Shown here piece after piece: positions 26,649-34,995 of a DNA stretch of 64,000 nucleotides. How positions within the stretch are numbered: the first letter of the stretch is position 1; each line of letters begins with the position of its first letter. The notes under the pieces are model-generated. The model was not told where the DNA came from, searched no databases, and saw nothing but the letters and a program-made list of their open reading frames with translations. Both the position numbers and the translations under genes were made by a program. This DNA is from Demequina pelophila (GTDB taxonomy: Bacteria > Actinomycetota > Actinomycetes > Actinomycetales > Demequinaceae), in contig NZ_BBLY01000004.1 in assembly GCF_000971175.1 (NCBI RefSeq), positions 182,298 through 246,297 of the forward strand, written 5' to 3'.

Positions 26649-27614
26649 ATGGCTGGCAACTCACAGCGCCGCGGCGCCACTCGCAATACGGGCTCGAAGA
26701 AGGGCGCGACCGTCGGCACCGGCGGCCACGGCCGGAAGGCCCTCGAGGGCAAGGGGCCCACGCCCAAGGCGGAGGACCGGCCCAACCACAAGGCCTACAA
26801 GGACAAGCAGCGCGCCGAGCGCGCCGCCGCCAAGCGTCCCGCCCGGGCGGGCAAGGCGACCCCGAAGGACCGCACCTCCAAGTCGCACGAGCTGGTCGTC
26901 GGCCGCAACAGCGTCCTCGAGGCCCTGCGGATGGGGATGGCGGCCACGCGACTGAGCGTCTTCAACCGCATCGACGCGGACGACCGCGTCACCGAGATCG
27001 TGGGCCTCGCCGTCGACGCGGGCGTCGACGTGGTCGAGGTCACCAAGGCGACGCTCGACGCGCTCGCGGACGGCTCGCCGCACCAGGGCATCGCGCTCGA
27101 GGTGCCGCCGTACCAGTACGCGCACCCGGAGGACCTGCTCGAGGCGCCCTCGCCGGTGCGCATCATGGCCCTCGACGGCATCCAGGACCCGCGCAACCTG
27201 GGGGCGATCATGCGCTCTGCGGCCGCCTTCGGCGCGTCCGGCGTGCTCATCCCGGAGCGTCGCGCGGCCGGCGTCACCGTGGCGGCCTGGAAGGTGTCCG
27301 CGGGCGCCGCGGCGCGCCTGCCCGTCGCGCGCGCCACCAACATGGTGCGGACGCTCGAGGACTACAAGAAGGCCGGCTGCTTCGTGCTGGGCCTCGCCGG
27401 CGACGGCGACGTCTCCCTGCACGAGTCCAACCTGCTCGACGGCCCCCTGGTCATCGTGGTGGGCTCCGAGGGCGAGGGCATGGGCCGCCTGGTCCGCGAG
27501 ACGTGCGATCAGGTCGCCTCGATCCCGATCGCCGCGTCGACCGAGAGCCTCAACGCCTCCGTCGCCGCCTCGCTCGCGCTGTACGAGGCCTCCAAGGCGG
27601 TCACGCGCTCCTAG
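26649..27614 (+). CDS. rlmB: 23S rRNA (guanosine-2'-O-)-methyltransferase, TrmH family
   Basis: This 321-residue SpoU/TrmH-family methyltransferase probably 2'-O-methylates G2251 of 23S rRNA. The N-terminal 75 residues are a basic, Gly/Lys/Arg-rich tail normal for actinobacterial members. An L30e-like substrate-binding domain follows (from VVGRNSVLEAL near residue 85). The C-terminal SPOUT domain has the knot motifs DGIQDPRNLGAIMRSA, the GSEGEGM loop and SLNASVAASLALYE, all needed for SAM binding. It is unlinked to cysS by coupling, but the order cysS-rlmB is widespread. Confidence 0.93.
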   Translation: MAGNSQRRGATRNTGSKKGATVGTGGHGRKALEGKGPTPKAEDRPNHKAYKDKQRAERAAAKRPARAGKATPKDRTSKSHELVVGRNSVLEALRMGMAATRLSVFNRIDADDRVTEIVGLAVDAGVDVVEVTKATLDALADGSPHQGIALEVPPYQYAHPEDLLEAPSPVRIMALDGIQDPRNLGAIMRSAAAFGASGVLIPERRAAGVTVAAWKVSAGAAARLPVARATNMVRTLEDYKKAGCFVLGLAGDGDVSLHESNLLDGPLVIVVGSEGEGMGRLVRETCDQVASIPIAASTESLNASVAASLALYEASKAVTRS

Positions 27615-27722
27615 TCGGAGTCGGCGGGAGGACGGGACCTCGCCTGGGGCCGGGGCCGCGAGCATCCCGTACAAGGTGTCGCTCCCGTTGCGCATGCAAT
27701 AACTGAACGCCAGCATTCATCT

Positions 27723-28292
27723 ATGAGAAATGATGTCCCGGCGGTCGCGCCGTTCCTGCGCTCCGACAGCCAGGCGCGCATCCTTGCCGAGACCCTCCTG
27801 AGGGAAGGCGAGCACACCGTCGGCGAGATTGCCGCTCGCACCGGCATTCCGCGGCCCACCGTCAGCCGCGAGGTCGCACGGCTCGCGGCCGCGGGGATTC
27901 TCACCTCCCGCAAGGTCGGCCCCGCCCGCCTCGTGGCTGCGAACCCCGACTACCCGCTCGCCGCGCCCCTCGCACAGATCATCGCCGCCACCTACGGACC
28001 CGCCGCGCTCGTCCACGACGCGTTCGCCGACCTCCCCGGACTCGAGCACCTCATCGTGTTCGGCTCCTGGGCGGCACGCCTCGCCGGTCAGCCGGGCCGG
28101 TTCCCCGGCGACGTCGACATCCTCATCGTCGGCGACGTCTCGAAGATGGACGCGTATGGCATCGCCGACGACCTCGGCCGCACCATCGGGCGCCCGGTCA
28201 ACGTCACCGTCATGAGCGCCGACAGGTGGAATGGCGACGGTGACGGCTTCGTCCTCGACATCAAGGGCAACCCGACGATGGTGCTCGCGTGA
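27723..28292 (+). CDS. HTH-nucleotidyltransferase (MNT) protein, candidate antitoxin
   Basis: This is a 189-residue two-domain protein. Residues 14-72 form a winged helix (TVGEIAARTGIPRPTVSREVARL) and residues 100-185 a minimal nucleotidyltransferase domain with GS at 114-115 and the catalytic DVD at 130-132. Stand-alone MNT proteins commonly neutralise HEPN toxins by adding nucleotides to them. The stop overlaps the next gene by 3 bp, and that product looks like a HEPN protein. Local GC content is lower and codon use is more relaxed than in neighbours, which suggests acquisition. The fused HTH would allow self-regulation. The toxin-antitoxin role is an inference. Confidence 0.75.
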   Translation: MRNDVPAVAPFLRSDSQARILAETLLREGEHTVGEIAARTGIPRPTVSREVARLAAAGILTSRKVGPARLVAANPDYPLAAPLAQIIAATYGPAALVHDAFADLPGLEHLIVFGSWAARLAGQPGRFPGDVDILIVGDVSKMDAYGIADDLGRTIGRPVNVTVMSADRWNGDGDGFVLDIKGNPTMVLA

Positions 28293-28783
28293 GCCGCGAC
28301 CAGCCACGCCGTCCTCGAGAGGCCGACCAGGGACTGGTCGCGACCGACGTTCGCGACATGATCTCCCGCGGGCACCTCGAGCAACGCGTCCCCGACGCGA
28401 ATCTCGCGCAGAGGATTCTCGATGAGGCTCGCAACGATCTCGCCGGCGCCGAACGGCTCGTCGACGACTTCCCCGCGCAGGCGCTCCAGCTTGGCTACGG
28501 CGGCGCCCGCAAGGCGGCGACGGCGATCCTGGAGCATCAGGGCCTCCGGGTGATGTCTGGCGAGGGGGCCCACGCTCACGTTGGCGACGCGATCCGCGCA
28601 CAACTTGGCTCAGCGCTCGGCCGACGGTTCCAGGGCCTGCGGCAGATCCGCAACGACACCGAGTATCCGAAGCCGGACCGCGACATAGGCGACGAGCGGG
28701 ATGCGCGCGCCGCGATCGCCCTCGCGAACGATCTGCTCACGGCAGCGCCGCAGCTGATGGAGCAGATGGGCGTCTTCCGCTAG
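28289..28783 (+). CDS. HEPN-like protein, candidate RNase toxin
   Basis: This is a 164-residue, mainly helical protein whose GTG overlaps the upstream stop. The second half contains an RxxRNDTEY motif (Arg118, Arg121-Asn-Asp to Glu125-Tyr126), the kind of R/N plus E-Y signature seen in some HEPN families in place of the classical Rx4-6H. Residues 45-90 (AxxDLAGAERLVDDFPxQALxLGYxGARKAAxAIL) have the form of a HEPN first helix pair. With the MNT protein in front, it fits an MNT-HEPN toxin-antitoxin pair. The lack of the canonical His means the RNase activity should not be assumed. Confidence 0.68.
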   Translation: MSRDQPRRPREADQGLVATDVRDMISRGHLEQRVPDANLAQRILDEARNDLAGAERLVDDFPAQALQLGYGGARKAATAILEHQGLRVMSGEGAHAHVGDAIRAQLGSALGRRFQGLRQIRNDTEYPKPDRDIGDERDARAAIALANDLLTAAPQLMEQMGVFR

Positions 28784-28974
28784 GGGCGCGGGGGCCCGCC
28801 GCGCTACCGCCTTCCCGCCCATGTGTGGTCCCGCTCGGCGTGAGCGCCGGGGAAGCAGTTGCGCAGCGCTTGCCAAACTCATGCACTTCGGGCGGTTGCC
28901 GACCGCCCCGGAGTGCCGCGCCCAAAACGCGTTAATTCGGCTAGCGTCGCGATACGAGTTCCCCTGCTGAGCGG

Positions 28975-28984
28975 GGGACGATGC
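28975..28984 (+). repeat. GGGACGATGC motif at the head of an 8-bp minisatellite
   Basis: The motif directly precedes the TGGCCGGG array, as GGGACGATGCGG followed by the repeats. The stretch 28784-28970 shows no gene. Confidence 0.7.
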
Positions 28985-28986
28985 GG

Positions 28987-29090
28987 TGGCCGGGTGGCCG
29001 GGTGGCCGGGTGGCCGGGTGGCCGGGTGGCCGGGTGGCCGGGTGGCCGGGTGGCCGGGTCGCCGGGAGGCCGGGTCGCCGGGAGGCCGAG
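28987..29090. repeat. 8-bp tandem repeat, 13 units
   Basis: TGGCCGGG is repeated nine times without change (28987-29058) and then four more times with TC/AG variants (TCGCCGGG, AGGCCGGG, TCGCCGGG, AGGCCGAG). The unit length is not a multiple of three, so it is unlikely to be coding. Slippage is expected. Confidence 0.93.
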
Positions 29091-29116
29091 AGCGGGGTGC
29101 GGGGTGCGGGGTGCGC

Positions 29117-29353
29117 CTACCGCTGGACGGTCGGGTGGGGCGTGGTGGCGGGCTCCTCCCACCGGAGCAGGTCCCCGGGCTGGCACTCGAGTGCCGCGCA
29201 CAGCGCCTCGAGGGTGGTGAAGCGGACCGCCTTGGCCCGCCCGTTCTTCAGGACGGCCAGGTTGGCGGGCGTGATGCCCACGCGCTCGGCCAGCTCGCCG
29301 ACGCCCATCTTGCGGCGCGCCATCATGACGTCGATGTCGACCACGATGGGCAT
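29117..29353 (-). CDS. YozG-like helix-turn-helix regulator
   Basis: This is a 78-residue XRE/Cro-type DNA-binding protein. The HTH spans about residues 17-50 (MGVGELAERVGITPANLAVLKNG) and is followed by a LEALCAALECQPGDLL segment that is characteristic of the YozG-like regulators. Its start overlaps by one base (TGATG) the stop of the DUF2975 membrane protein upstream. The pairing of a small HTH with a DUF2975 protein is common in Firmicutes and Actinomycetota; the signal and targets are unknown. Confidence 0.85.
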   Translation of the reverse strand: MPIVVDIDVMMARRKMGVGELAERVGITPANLAVLKNGRAKAVRFTTLEALCAALECQPGDLLRWEEPATTPHPTVQR

Positions 29354-29850
29354 CAGATGACGTCCTCGAGCTCGGCGCGCAGGCGGCGCGCCTCCTCCTC
29401 GCGGGCGATCGCCTGCGCGAGCAGCACCCGCATCACGAGCACGACCAGCGCGACCCCGAGCGGCACCAGCGCCGCGATCCCCAGCAGCAGGACTACGCCC
29501 GGCGCCGCGACCGCGTCGGGCTGCGGCGCGAGCGCCGCGGCGAGCGACAGCAGGAGCACCGAAGCAGCCGCGCCGGCGCCCACGATCACGTCGACCCACC
29601 GGAACGACCGCGCCGAGAACACCGCGCCCCGATGCGCCAGGGTGGCGAGCCGCCAGACGGACACCAGCACGGCCTCGACGCAGAGCCCGCCCAGCACGAT
29701 CACCGCCACGACGGGCACGCGGACGGCCTCCGCGGGGCCGCCGGCGGCGCTCATGAACACCACGGCGGCCATCACGGTCTGCACGAACAGGGTTCCCGTG
29801 AACAGCGCGACCAGCACGGCGCGCAGCAGGAAGAGCAGGGGGCGAGTCAC
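29353..29850 (-). CDS. DUF2975 membrane protein
   Basis: This is a 165-residue protein with four predicted membrane helices (near residues 6-32, 44-66, 85-108 and 118-145) and a charged C-terminal tail rich in Glu and Arg. The spacing and the partner HTH gene match DUF2975 proteins. It is the first gene of a two-gene unit with the YozG-like regulator; it may sense a membrane signal or sequester the regulator. That function is inferred from the pairing alone. Confidence 0.78.
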   Translation of the reverse strand: MTRPLLFLLRAVLVALFTGTLFVQTVMAAVVFMSAAGGPAEAVRVPVVAVIVLGGLCVEAVLVSVWRLATLAHRGAVFSARSFRWVDVIVGAGAAASVLLLSLAAALAPQPDAVAAPGVVLLLGIAALVPLGVALVVLVMRVLLAQAIAREEEARRLRAELEDVI

Positions 29851-30000
29851 GGCATTCCTCTCGTAGGTCGAGAGGAATCTATCGAAAAACGGGCGTTCGG
29901 TCCACTCGCGCCGGACGCGCCGGACGCGGTGGACGCGCTGGGGAGCGGCCGGCGAGGGGGCCGGCGAGGGGGCCGGCGAGAGGAGCCGCCGACGAGGGTC

Positions 30001-30020
30001 CCGCGAGGGGCCCCTCGCGG
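30001..30020. terminator. 20-bp perfect palindrome after the DUF4032 gene
   Basis: CCGCGAGGGG followed by its exact complement lies 8 bp past the stop of the minus-strand DUF4032 gene. Three CCGGCGAGGGGG repeats are found just beyond it at 29950-29980. It has no loop or T tract, so it is only a weak terminator candidate. Confidence 0.4.
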
Positions 30021-30027
30021 CGCGTCC

Positions 30028-31497
30028 CTAGAACCCGGCCTCCTCGGAGGCCCCGCGGTCCTCGGCCTCGGCGACCGCCGCATCGGCCTCCTTCTGGGCG
30101 ACCTCTCCGGTCAGGGGCGAGCGCTCGGGCGCGGGCCGCAGCGTCGAGACGCGCTGCACCTGCGGGGGCTCGGGGTTCTCCGGCGCGGGCACCTCGCCCC
30201 AGGCGTAGGTGTTGTCGATGGCGTTGGGGTCCTGGCGCTCGAAGGTGTCGCCCACCTCGTCGGTGAGGGCGGGGAGCTCGGCGGTCATCTCCGCGAGCGA
30301 ACGGCCCAGCACGGCGCGCTCGTCGGGGCGCAGCGGCAGCACGTTCTTGACGTACGACGCGGTGGCGACGGGCATGGACACGTCCTTGGCCGCGGCCTCG
30401 GCAAGGAACCAGCGGTGGTCGAGCACCTCGTGGAACACCTGCGCCGGCTCGAGCTTGCCGCGCAGCTCGCGGGGCACGGCGCGCACGGTGGGCTCGAAGA
30501 TGGTGGTGAGCCACTCGTGCGCCGCGAAGGCCTCGTCGTCTCCGGTGTCCCGCACCGCGCGGAACTCGTCGAGGTCGTTGAGCAGGCGTCGCGCCTGGTT
30601 CTCCTGGACGTCCAGACCGGTGAGGCGCATGAGGCGACGCGAGTGGAAGCCCGCGTCCACGACCTTGGGGCGGATGCGCACGCCGGTGCCGTCGGGCGTG
30701 GTGAGCATGTCGAGCTCGCCCACGTCGAAGCCCATCTCGTTGAGCTGGCGCACCTTCTCCGAGACGCGGTAGGGGATGTTGCCGTCGAACACCTCGGTCT
30801 CGGTGAGCGCGGACCACAGCTTGCCGTACTTGTACTCGAGGCGCTCGCCCACGGCGAAGGGGTCGACGCTCTCGTCGAGGTCCTCGTTCGCCTGCAGGTC
30901 CAGGATCTCGCCGATGATGTTGGTGGTCGCGATCTCGATGTCGTACGAGCGCTGACCGTCCGTGAGGCGCTCGTGCAGGTCGCCGGTCTCCGCGTCCACC
31001 AGGTACGCGGAGAACTCGGACGCGTCGCGGCGGAACAGCGCATTCGACAGCGACACGTCGCCCCAGTAGAAGCCGTTGACGTGCAGCTTCACCAGCAGCA
31101 CGGACAGCGCGTCGATGAGGCGGTTGAGCGTGCCCTTGCGCAGCGCGGTCGAGAACAGCGCGCGATAGGGGAGGGAGAAGGCGAGGTGCTCGGTGATGAG
31201 CGCCGCGGACAGCTCCTCGCCCGAGCCGTCGTAGCGGCGCGTCACCACGCCCACGGCGTGCACGCACGGCGCATCCATGCGCTCGAGCTCGCGCAGCATC
31301 TCGAACTCGCGGTAGGCGATCTCGCGGTTGGTCTCCTTGACCGCCAGCACGGCGCCGTTGTGGCGCACGAACCGCACCACGTGCCGCGACAGTCCTCGCG
31401 GCAGCGCCGCGATGCGCTCCTCGGGCCACGCGGACAGCGGGATCTCCCAGGGCAGTTCCATCAGTGACGCGTCGACGGCTCCGGTGATGTGCGGCAT
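30028..31497 (-). CDS. DUF4032 protein with kinase-like N-terminal domain
   Basis: This is a 489-residue cytosolic protein found throughout Actinomycetota. The first 230 residues resemble lipopolysaccharide-kinase/RIO-type folds: a beta-rich start, a conserved Lys in AVKETNREIAYREFEML, an alpha-helical lobe and YWGDVSLSNALFRR, which looks like a catalytic loop, followed by YLVDAETG in place of DFG. The DUF4032 domain fills the remainder to about 430, and the tail is low complexity. The ATG at 31497 is supported by conserved PHITG. Substrate unknown. Confidence 0.82.
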   Translation of the reverse strand: MPHITGAVDASLMELPWEIPLSAWPEERIAALPRGLSRHVVRFVRHNGAVLAVKETNREIAYREFEMLRELERMDAPCVHAVGVVTRRYDGSGEELSAALITEHLAFSLPYRALFSTALRKGTLNRLIDALSVLLVKLHVNGFYWGDVSLSNALFRRDASEFSAYLVDAETGDLHERLTDGQRSYDIEIATTNIIGEILDLQANEDLDESVDPFAVGERLEYKYGKLWSALTETEVFDGNIPYRVSEKVRQLNEMGFDVGELDMLTTPDGTGVRIRPKVVDAGFHSRRLMRLTGLDVQENQARRLLNDLDEFRAVRDTGDDEAFAAHEWLTTIFEPTVRAVPRELRGKLEPAQVFHEVLDHRWFLAEAAAKDVSMPVATASYVKNVLPLRPDERAVLGRSLAEMTAELPALTDEVGDTFERQDPNAIDNTYAWGEVPAPENPEPPQVQRVSTLRPAPERSPLTGEVAQKEADAAVAEAEDRGASEEAGF

Positions 31498-31548
31498 GGG
31501 TTCAGGGTAGCCGCGCCTTTCGCGCCCGGCCCGGGACGATGCGCGTGC

Positions 31549-31607
31549 CTGGGGACGATGCACCGGGGCGCCCCGGGCGCCCACCCGGCCCGTGCATCGT
31601 CCCCCGG
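31549..31607. terminator. Hairpin from inverted GGGACGATGCA pair
   Basis: GGGGACGATGCAC (31551) pairs with GTGCATCGTCCCC (ending 31604), with a GC-rich stem and loop between. A third copy lies 18 bp upstream at 31533. It sits between the divergent DUF4032 start and the end of the ugpC-like gene. Confidence 0.6.
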
Positions 31608-31613
31608 AAAGGC

Positions 31614-31651
31614 GACAGGGCCGCCCCGGTCGCAACCGGGACGGCCCTGTC
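31614..31651 (-). terminator. Intrinsic terminator after msiK/ugpC
   Basis: GACAGGGCCGTCCCGG and CCGGGGCGGCCCTGTC on the minus strand form a long stem with a short TTGCGA-type loop, 14 bp past the ATPase stop. Confidence 0.8.
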
Positions 31652-31665
31652 GGTGAAGCGGGGTG

Positions 31666-32829
31666 TTACGCCTTGAGCGTGCGCGACGCGTCGGTCTGGA
31701 CCGAGTGCGTCGAGATGCGCTGCTGGGTCGCGGCCGAGAAGACGTGCTGCTCGCCCTCGCGGATGGTGACCCACACGGTGTCGCCCTTGGCGGGGACGTC
31801 GCGGGGGTCGACGCGGACGATCACGTCGCCCGAGCCGCCCACGACGTTCTCCGAGCCGGTCGCGGCCGGCGTCGGGAGCGAGCCGTAGAGGAACGCGTCC
31901 GAGCCGAGCTCCTCGACGACGTTGACCTCGACCGGGACGGCGCCCGGGGTGTTCGGGGCCACGCGGTCGAGCGACTCGGGGCGGAAGCCGAGCACGACGT
32001 CGCCCTTGTCGGCGTCCGTCATGTTGGCGAGGGTGTCGCGGCGCAGCGGGACGCGGGCGGGGCCCACGAGCGCGTGGCCGTCCTCGACGCGGAAGGTCGA
32101 CAGGTTCATGGCCGGCGAGCCGATGAAGCCCGCGACGAACACGTTCGCCGGGGTGTCGTACATCTCGCGCGGGGTGCCCACCTGCTGCAGGACGCCGTCC
32201 TTGAGCACGCAGATGCGGTCGCCCATGGTGAGCGCCTCGACCTGGTCGTGGGTGACGTAGACGGTGGTGGTGCCCAGGCGACGCTGGAGCGCGGCGATCT
32301 GGGTACGGGTCTGGACGCGGAGCTTGGCGTCGAGGTTCGACAGCGGCTCGTCCATGAGGAACACCTGCGGCTGGCGCACGATCGCGCGGCCCATGGCCAC
32401 ACGCTGACGCTGACCACCGGAGAGGGCCTTGGGCTTGCGGTCCAGGTACTCGGTGAGGTCCAGGATCTTCGCGGCGGCCTCGACGCGCTCGCGGATCTTC
32501 GACTTCTCGACCTTCGCGATCTTCAGGGCGAAGCCCATGTTGTCCGCGACGGTCATGTGCGGGTACAGCGCGTAGGACTGGAACACCATCGCGATGTCGC
32601 GGTCCTTGGGCTGCACGTGGGTGACATCGCGGTCGCCCACGTAGATCGAGCCCTTGTCGACGTCCTCGAGGCCCGCGAGCATGCGGAGCGACGTGGACTT
32701 TCCACAGCCCGAGGGGCCGACGAGCACGAGGAACTCGCCGTCGGCGATCTGGAGGTCGAGAGCGTCGACCGCGGGGCGCTCGGTACCGGGGTAGATACGC
32801 GACGCCTTGTCATAGGTCACAGTAGCCAT
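31666..32829 (-). CDS. Sugar ABC transporter ATPase, UgpC/MsiK type
   Basis: This 387-residue ATPase belongs to the CUT1 group that energises carbohydrate or glycerol-3-phosphate importers. Walker [10 protein letters not shown] lies near residue 38, the signature LSGGQRQRV near 136, Walker B FLMDEPLSNLDAKL near 158 and the switch His in THDQ near 192. Two TOBE/OB domains form the C-terminal third. No permease or binding-protein gene is adjacent, the arrangement of MsiK, a shared ATPase serving many sugar importers in Streptomyces and relatives. Two palindromes lie in the region upstream. Confidence 0.9.
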   Translation of the reverse strand: MATVTYDKASRIYPGTERPAVDALDLQIADGEFLVLVGPSGCGKSTSLRMLAGLEDVDKGSIYVGDRDVTHVQPKDRDIAMVFQSYALYPHMTVADNMGFALKIAKVEKSKIRERVEAAAKILDLTEYLDRKPKALSGGQRQRVAMGRAIVRQPQVFLMDEPLSNLDAKLRVQTRTQIAALQRRLGTTTVYVTHDQVEALTMGDRICVLKDGVLQQVGTPREMYDTPANVFVAGFIGSPAMNLSTFRVEDGHALVGPARVPLRRDTLANMTDADKGDVVLGFRPESLDRVAPNTPGAVPVEVNVVEELGSDAFLYGSLPTPAATGSENVVGGSGDVIVRVDPRDVPAKGDTVWVTIREGEQHVFSAATQQRISTHSVQTDASRTLKA

Positions 32830-32891
32830 GACTGTGTAGTCCCTTCACCGGCAGGTACGTGCCGGACGATCCGTAGTGAAGAGTGTCCGTG

Positions 32892-32930
32892 TGTCAACAC
32901 TGACACTGCATCGGTCCGGGATGGACCGAT
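32892..32930. promoter_or_regulatory. Two palindromes upstream of msiK-like gene and the kinase
   Basis: TGTCAACACTGACA (32892-32905) and ATCGGTCCGGGATGGACCGAT (32910-32930, printed here as a 21-mer split ATCGGTCC-GGGAT-GGACCGAT) lie in the divergent promoter region. They look like regulator-binding sites; the regulator is not known. Confidence 0.5.
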
Positions 32931-32972
32931 TGCACGATTCTGCCACATCTCCGGCGCGGGTCCCGCCACCGG

Positions 32973-32978
32973 TAGGTT
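32973..32978 (+). promoter_or_regulatory. Leaderless-type -10 box of the Ser/Thr kinase
   Basis: TAGGTT ends 6 bp before the ATG at 32985; there is no Shine-Dalgarno sequence. Confidence 0.5.
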
Positions 32979-32984
32979 GGGCGC

Positions 32985-34820
32985 ATGGCCGCAGGGCAGC
33001 GCGAGGTGGGCGAGATCGTCGGGGGATACCGGGTGCTCGCGCGCCTGGGCACCGGCGGCTCCGGGTCCGTCTACCGGGTGGTCGACGAGGCCGGCGTGGA
33101 GTCCGCGCTCAAGCTGGTCGACACCGAGGACGAGGTCGCCCGCGCCCGCCTCGAGCGCGAGGTCAAGGCGCTCCAGGCGCTGCGCCACCCCGCGGTCCCG
33201 CACATCCTCGACGCCGAGCTCGACGACGACGAGACCTTCGTGGTCTTCGAGTTCGTGCCCGGGCAGACGCTCTGGGACCACGTCCAGGCGCACGGCCCGC
33301 TCGAGGGGGAGGCGCTCGCGGACTTCGCGGACCGCACCGCCTCCGCGCTCGAGGCGGTGCACGCGGCCGGCGTCATCCACCGCGACGTCACCCCGTCGAA
33401 CGTGATGATGAGCCCCGAGGGGCCCGTGCTCATCGACTTCGGGCTCGCGCACCGCACCGACGACGCGCGGCTCACCCGCGAGGGGCTGGTCTCCGGCACG
33501 CCGGGCTACGTCGCGCCCGAGGTGATCGACGGCGCCGAGCCCGGCACCGCCGCCGACCGCTGGTCCTGGGCCGCGACGGTCGCCTACGCCATGGCGGCGC
33601 AGGCGCCGTTCGGCTCCGGGACGGGGGCGATCTCCCGGACCCTGGAGGCGCGGCCCTCGCTACCCCCGGTTCCCGGGGCCGATGCGCTGGTCGCCGCGCT
33701 CGGTCGCGACGAGCACGCGCGGCCCGGGATGAGGGACGTGGTCGCGGCCCTGCGCGGCGCCCGCCCCGAGGCGATCGGGCCCGGCGACGCCTGGGCGGCG
33801 GTGCCCGGGGTCGGGGCCGCCGCGCCGACGGCGCCCCACACGATTCCCGGACCCGTGCGCGACTGGGACGACGCGGCGCACCCTGCGCTCGGTGGCGGTG
33901 GCGGTGCCGGTGCCGGTGCTACCGCGGTGATGCCGGGGGCGCAGCCCGGCGTGGCCCCCGCCGCGGCGTGGCCGGGTCCCGACCCGACCGCGGTGATGCC
34001 CGCCTCCGACCCGACCGCGGTGATGCCCACGTCGGACTCCACCGCGGTCATGCCCACCTCGGACCCCGCGAGGGTGCCGGGGGTGCGGGGCGGTGAGTTT
34101 GGCGGCCATGGCGACCACTGGGGCGACGAGTCAGGTGACTGGCTTGGTGGGCCCGGGGAGGCCGGGGAGTTCGGACCGCCTGAGGGGTATGGCGCGCCCG
34201 GGGAGTTCCCCGAGCCCGCGCCCGCCCCGCCGCGCCCCGTCAAGCGAAGGGGCCTGCTCGCGTTGGCGGGCGCCGCGATCGTCGTGGCGGCTCCGCTCGC
34301 GCCGGTCGCCGCGTATCTCACCCTGGTCGCGCTCGCGGTGCTGGCCCGCGGAGTCCGGCGTCGGCGTCTCGCCATCGAGGCCGCGGAGGCCCGACGTGGG
34401 GTGCGCCGGACCTCGGACGCGGTGGTGCAGACGCTCGGGTTGCCGTGGCACACCGTGCGCGGCGCGTTCGAGACCGTGCCGGCCGCGCTCACGGCGCTGG
34501 CCGCCGGTGCGGGCGTGGGCGCGGGGGCCTGGTGGCTGGTGAGCTCGGGCACCGTGGCCGGGCCGTCGGAGACCGCCCAGTACCTGGGGCACGCGGCGGC
34601 GGTGGCGCTCGGTGCGCTCGCGGCGGTCATCGTCATGGGCTGGGGGCCGTTCATGCGCGACACCCGCGCCGGCGCCCACCGGGTCGCGGCGGCGCTGTCG
34701 CCCACGCGCGGCCTCGTGATCGCCTGGGGCGTCGTCGCGGTGGCGGCGATGCTCGTGGTCGCCATCGCGGTCTACCTGCGCGTGGACGTGTGGTGGTGGC
34801 CCCTGCCCGATCTCGCGTAG
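32985..34820 (+). CDS. Ser/Thr protein kinase with C-terminal membrane domain
   Basis: This is a 611-residue Hanks-type kinase. The kinase domain covers about residues 14-265: Gly-rich loop GTGGSGSVY (22-30), Lys43, catalytic Asp134 in HRDVTPSN and DFG at 151-153. The loop has Thr where most Ser/Thr kinases have Lys (HRDxKPxN), a variation seen in several actinobacterial kinases. The juxtamembrane linker (about 310-415) is Ala/Gly/Pro-rich with three or four TAVMPxSDP-like repeats, possible phosphorylation sites. The C-terminus has about four membrane helices. There are no PASTA repeats, so it is not a PknB-type wall sensor. Divergent from the msiK-like gene. Confidence 0.85.
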   Translation: MAAGQREVGEIVGGYRVLARLGTGGSGSVYRVVDEAGVESALKLVDTEDEVARARLEREVKALQALRHPAVPHILDAELDDDETFVVFEFVPGQTLWDHVQAHGPLEGEALADFADRTASALEAVHAAGVIHRDVTPSNVMMSPEGPVLIDFGLAHRTDDARLTREGLVSGTPGYVAPEVIDGAEPGTAADRWSWAATVAYAMAAQAPFGSGTGAISRTLEARPSLPPVPGADALVAALGRDEHARPGMRDVVAALRGARPEAIGPGDAWAAVPGVGAAAPTAPHTIPGPVRDWDDAAHPALGGGGGAGAGATAVMPGAQPGVAPAAAWPGPDPTAVMPASDPTAVMPTSDSTAVMPTSDPARVPGVRGGEFGGHGDHWGDESGDWLGGPGEAGEFGPPEGYGAPGEFPEPAPAPPRPVKRRGLLALAGAAIVVAAPLAPVAAYLTLVALAVLARGVRRRRLAIEAAEARRGVRRTSDAVVQTLGLPWHTVRGAFETVPAALTALAAGAGVGAGAWWLVSSGTVAGPSETAQYLGHAAAVALGALAAVIVMGWGPFMRDTRAGAHRVAAALSPTRGLVIAWGVVAVAAMLVVAIAVYLRVDVWWWPLPDLA

Positions 34821-34995
34821 GCCGGATGCGCCACGGTGCGGCGGGATCGGTGGCCGCGCCGACGCGCACGGCCGCGGTTGCGTGGCCTGGCTCGTGCGTG
34901 CGCGACCACGCTCGTTTCTGCCCACCGCGGAACACGCCGCGCCCACGGGACGTTGGGCGAGCGACAGCCGCGCCGACGAGGGGGACACTGAGGGA

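Noticed and set aside
28859..29866. 335-codon plus-strand frame over the minisatellite and the HTH/DUF2975 genes
   Set aside because: It is driven by the TGGCCGGG repeat and the antisense of two genes with clear domains.
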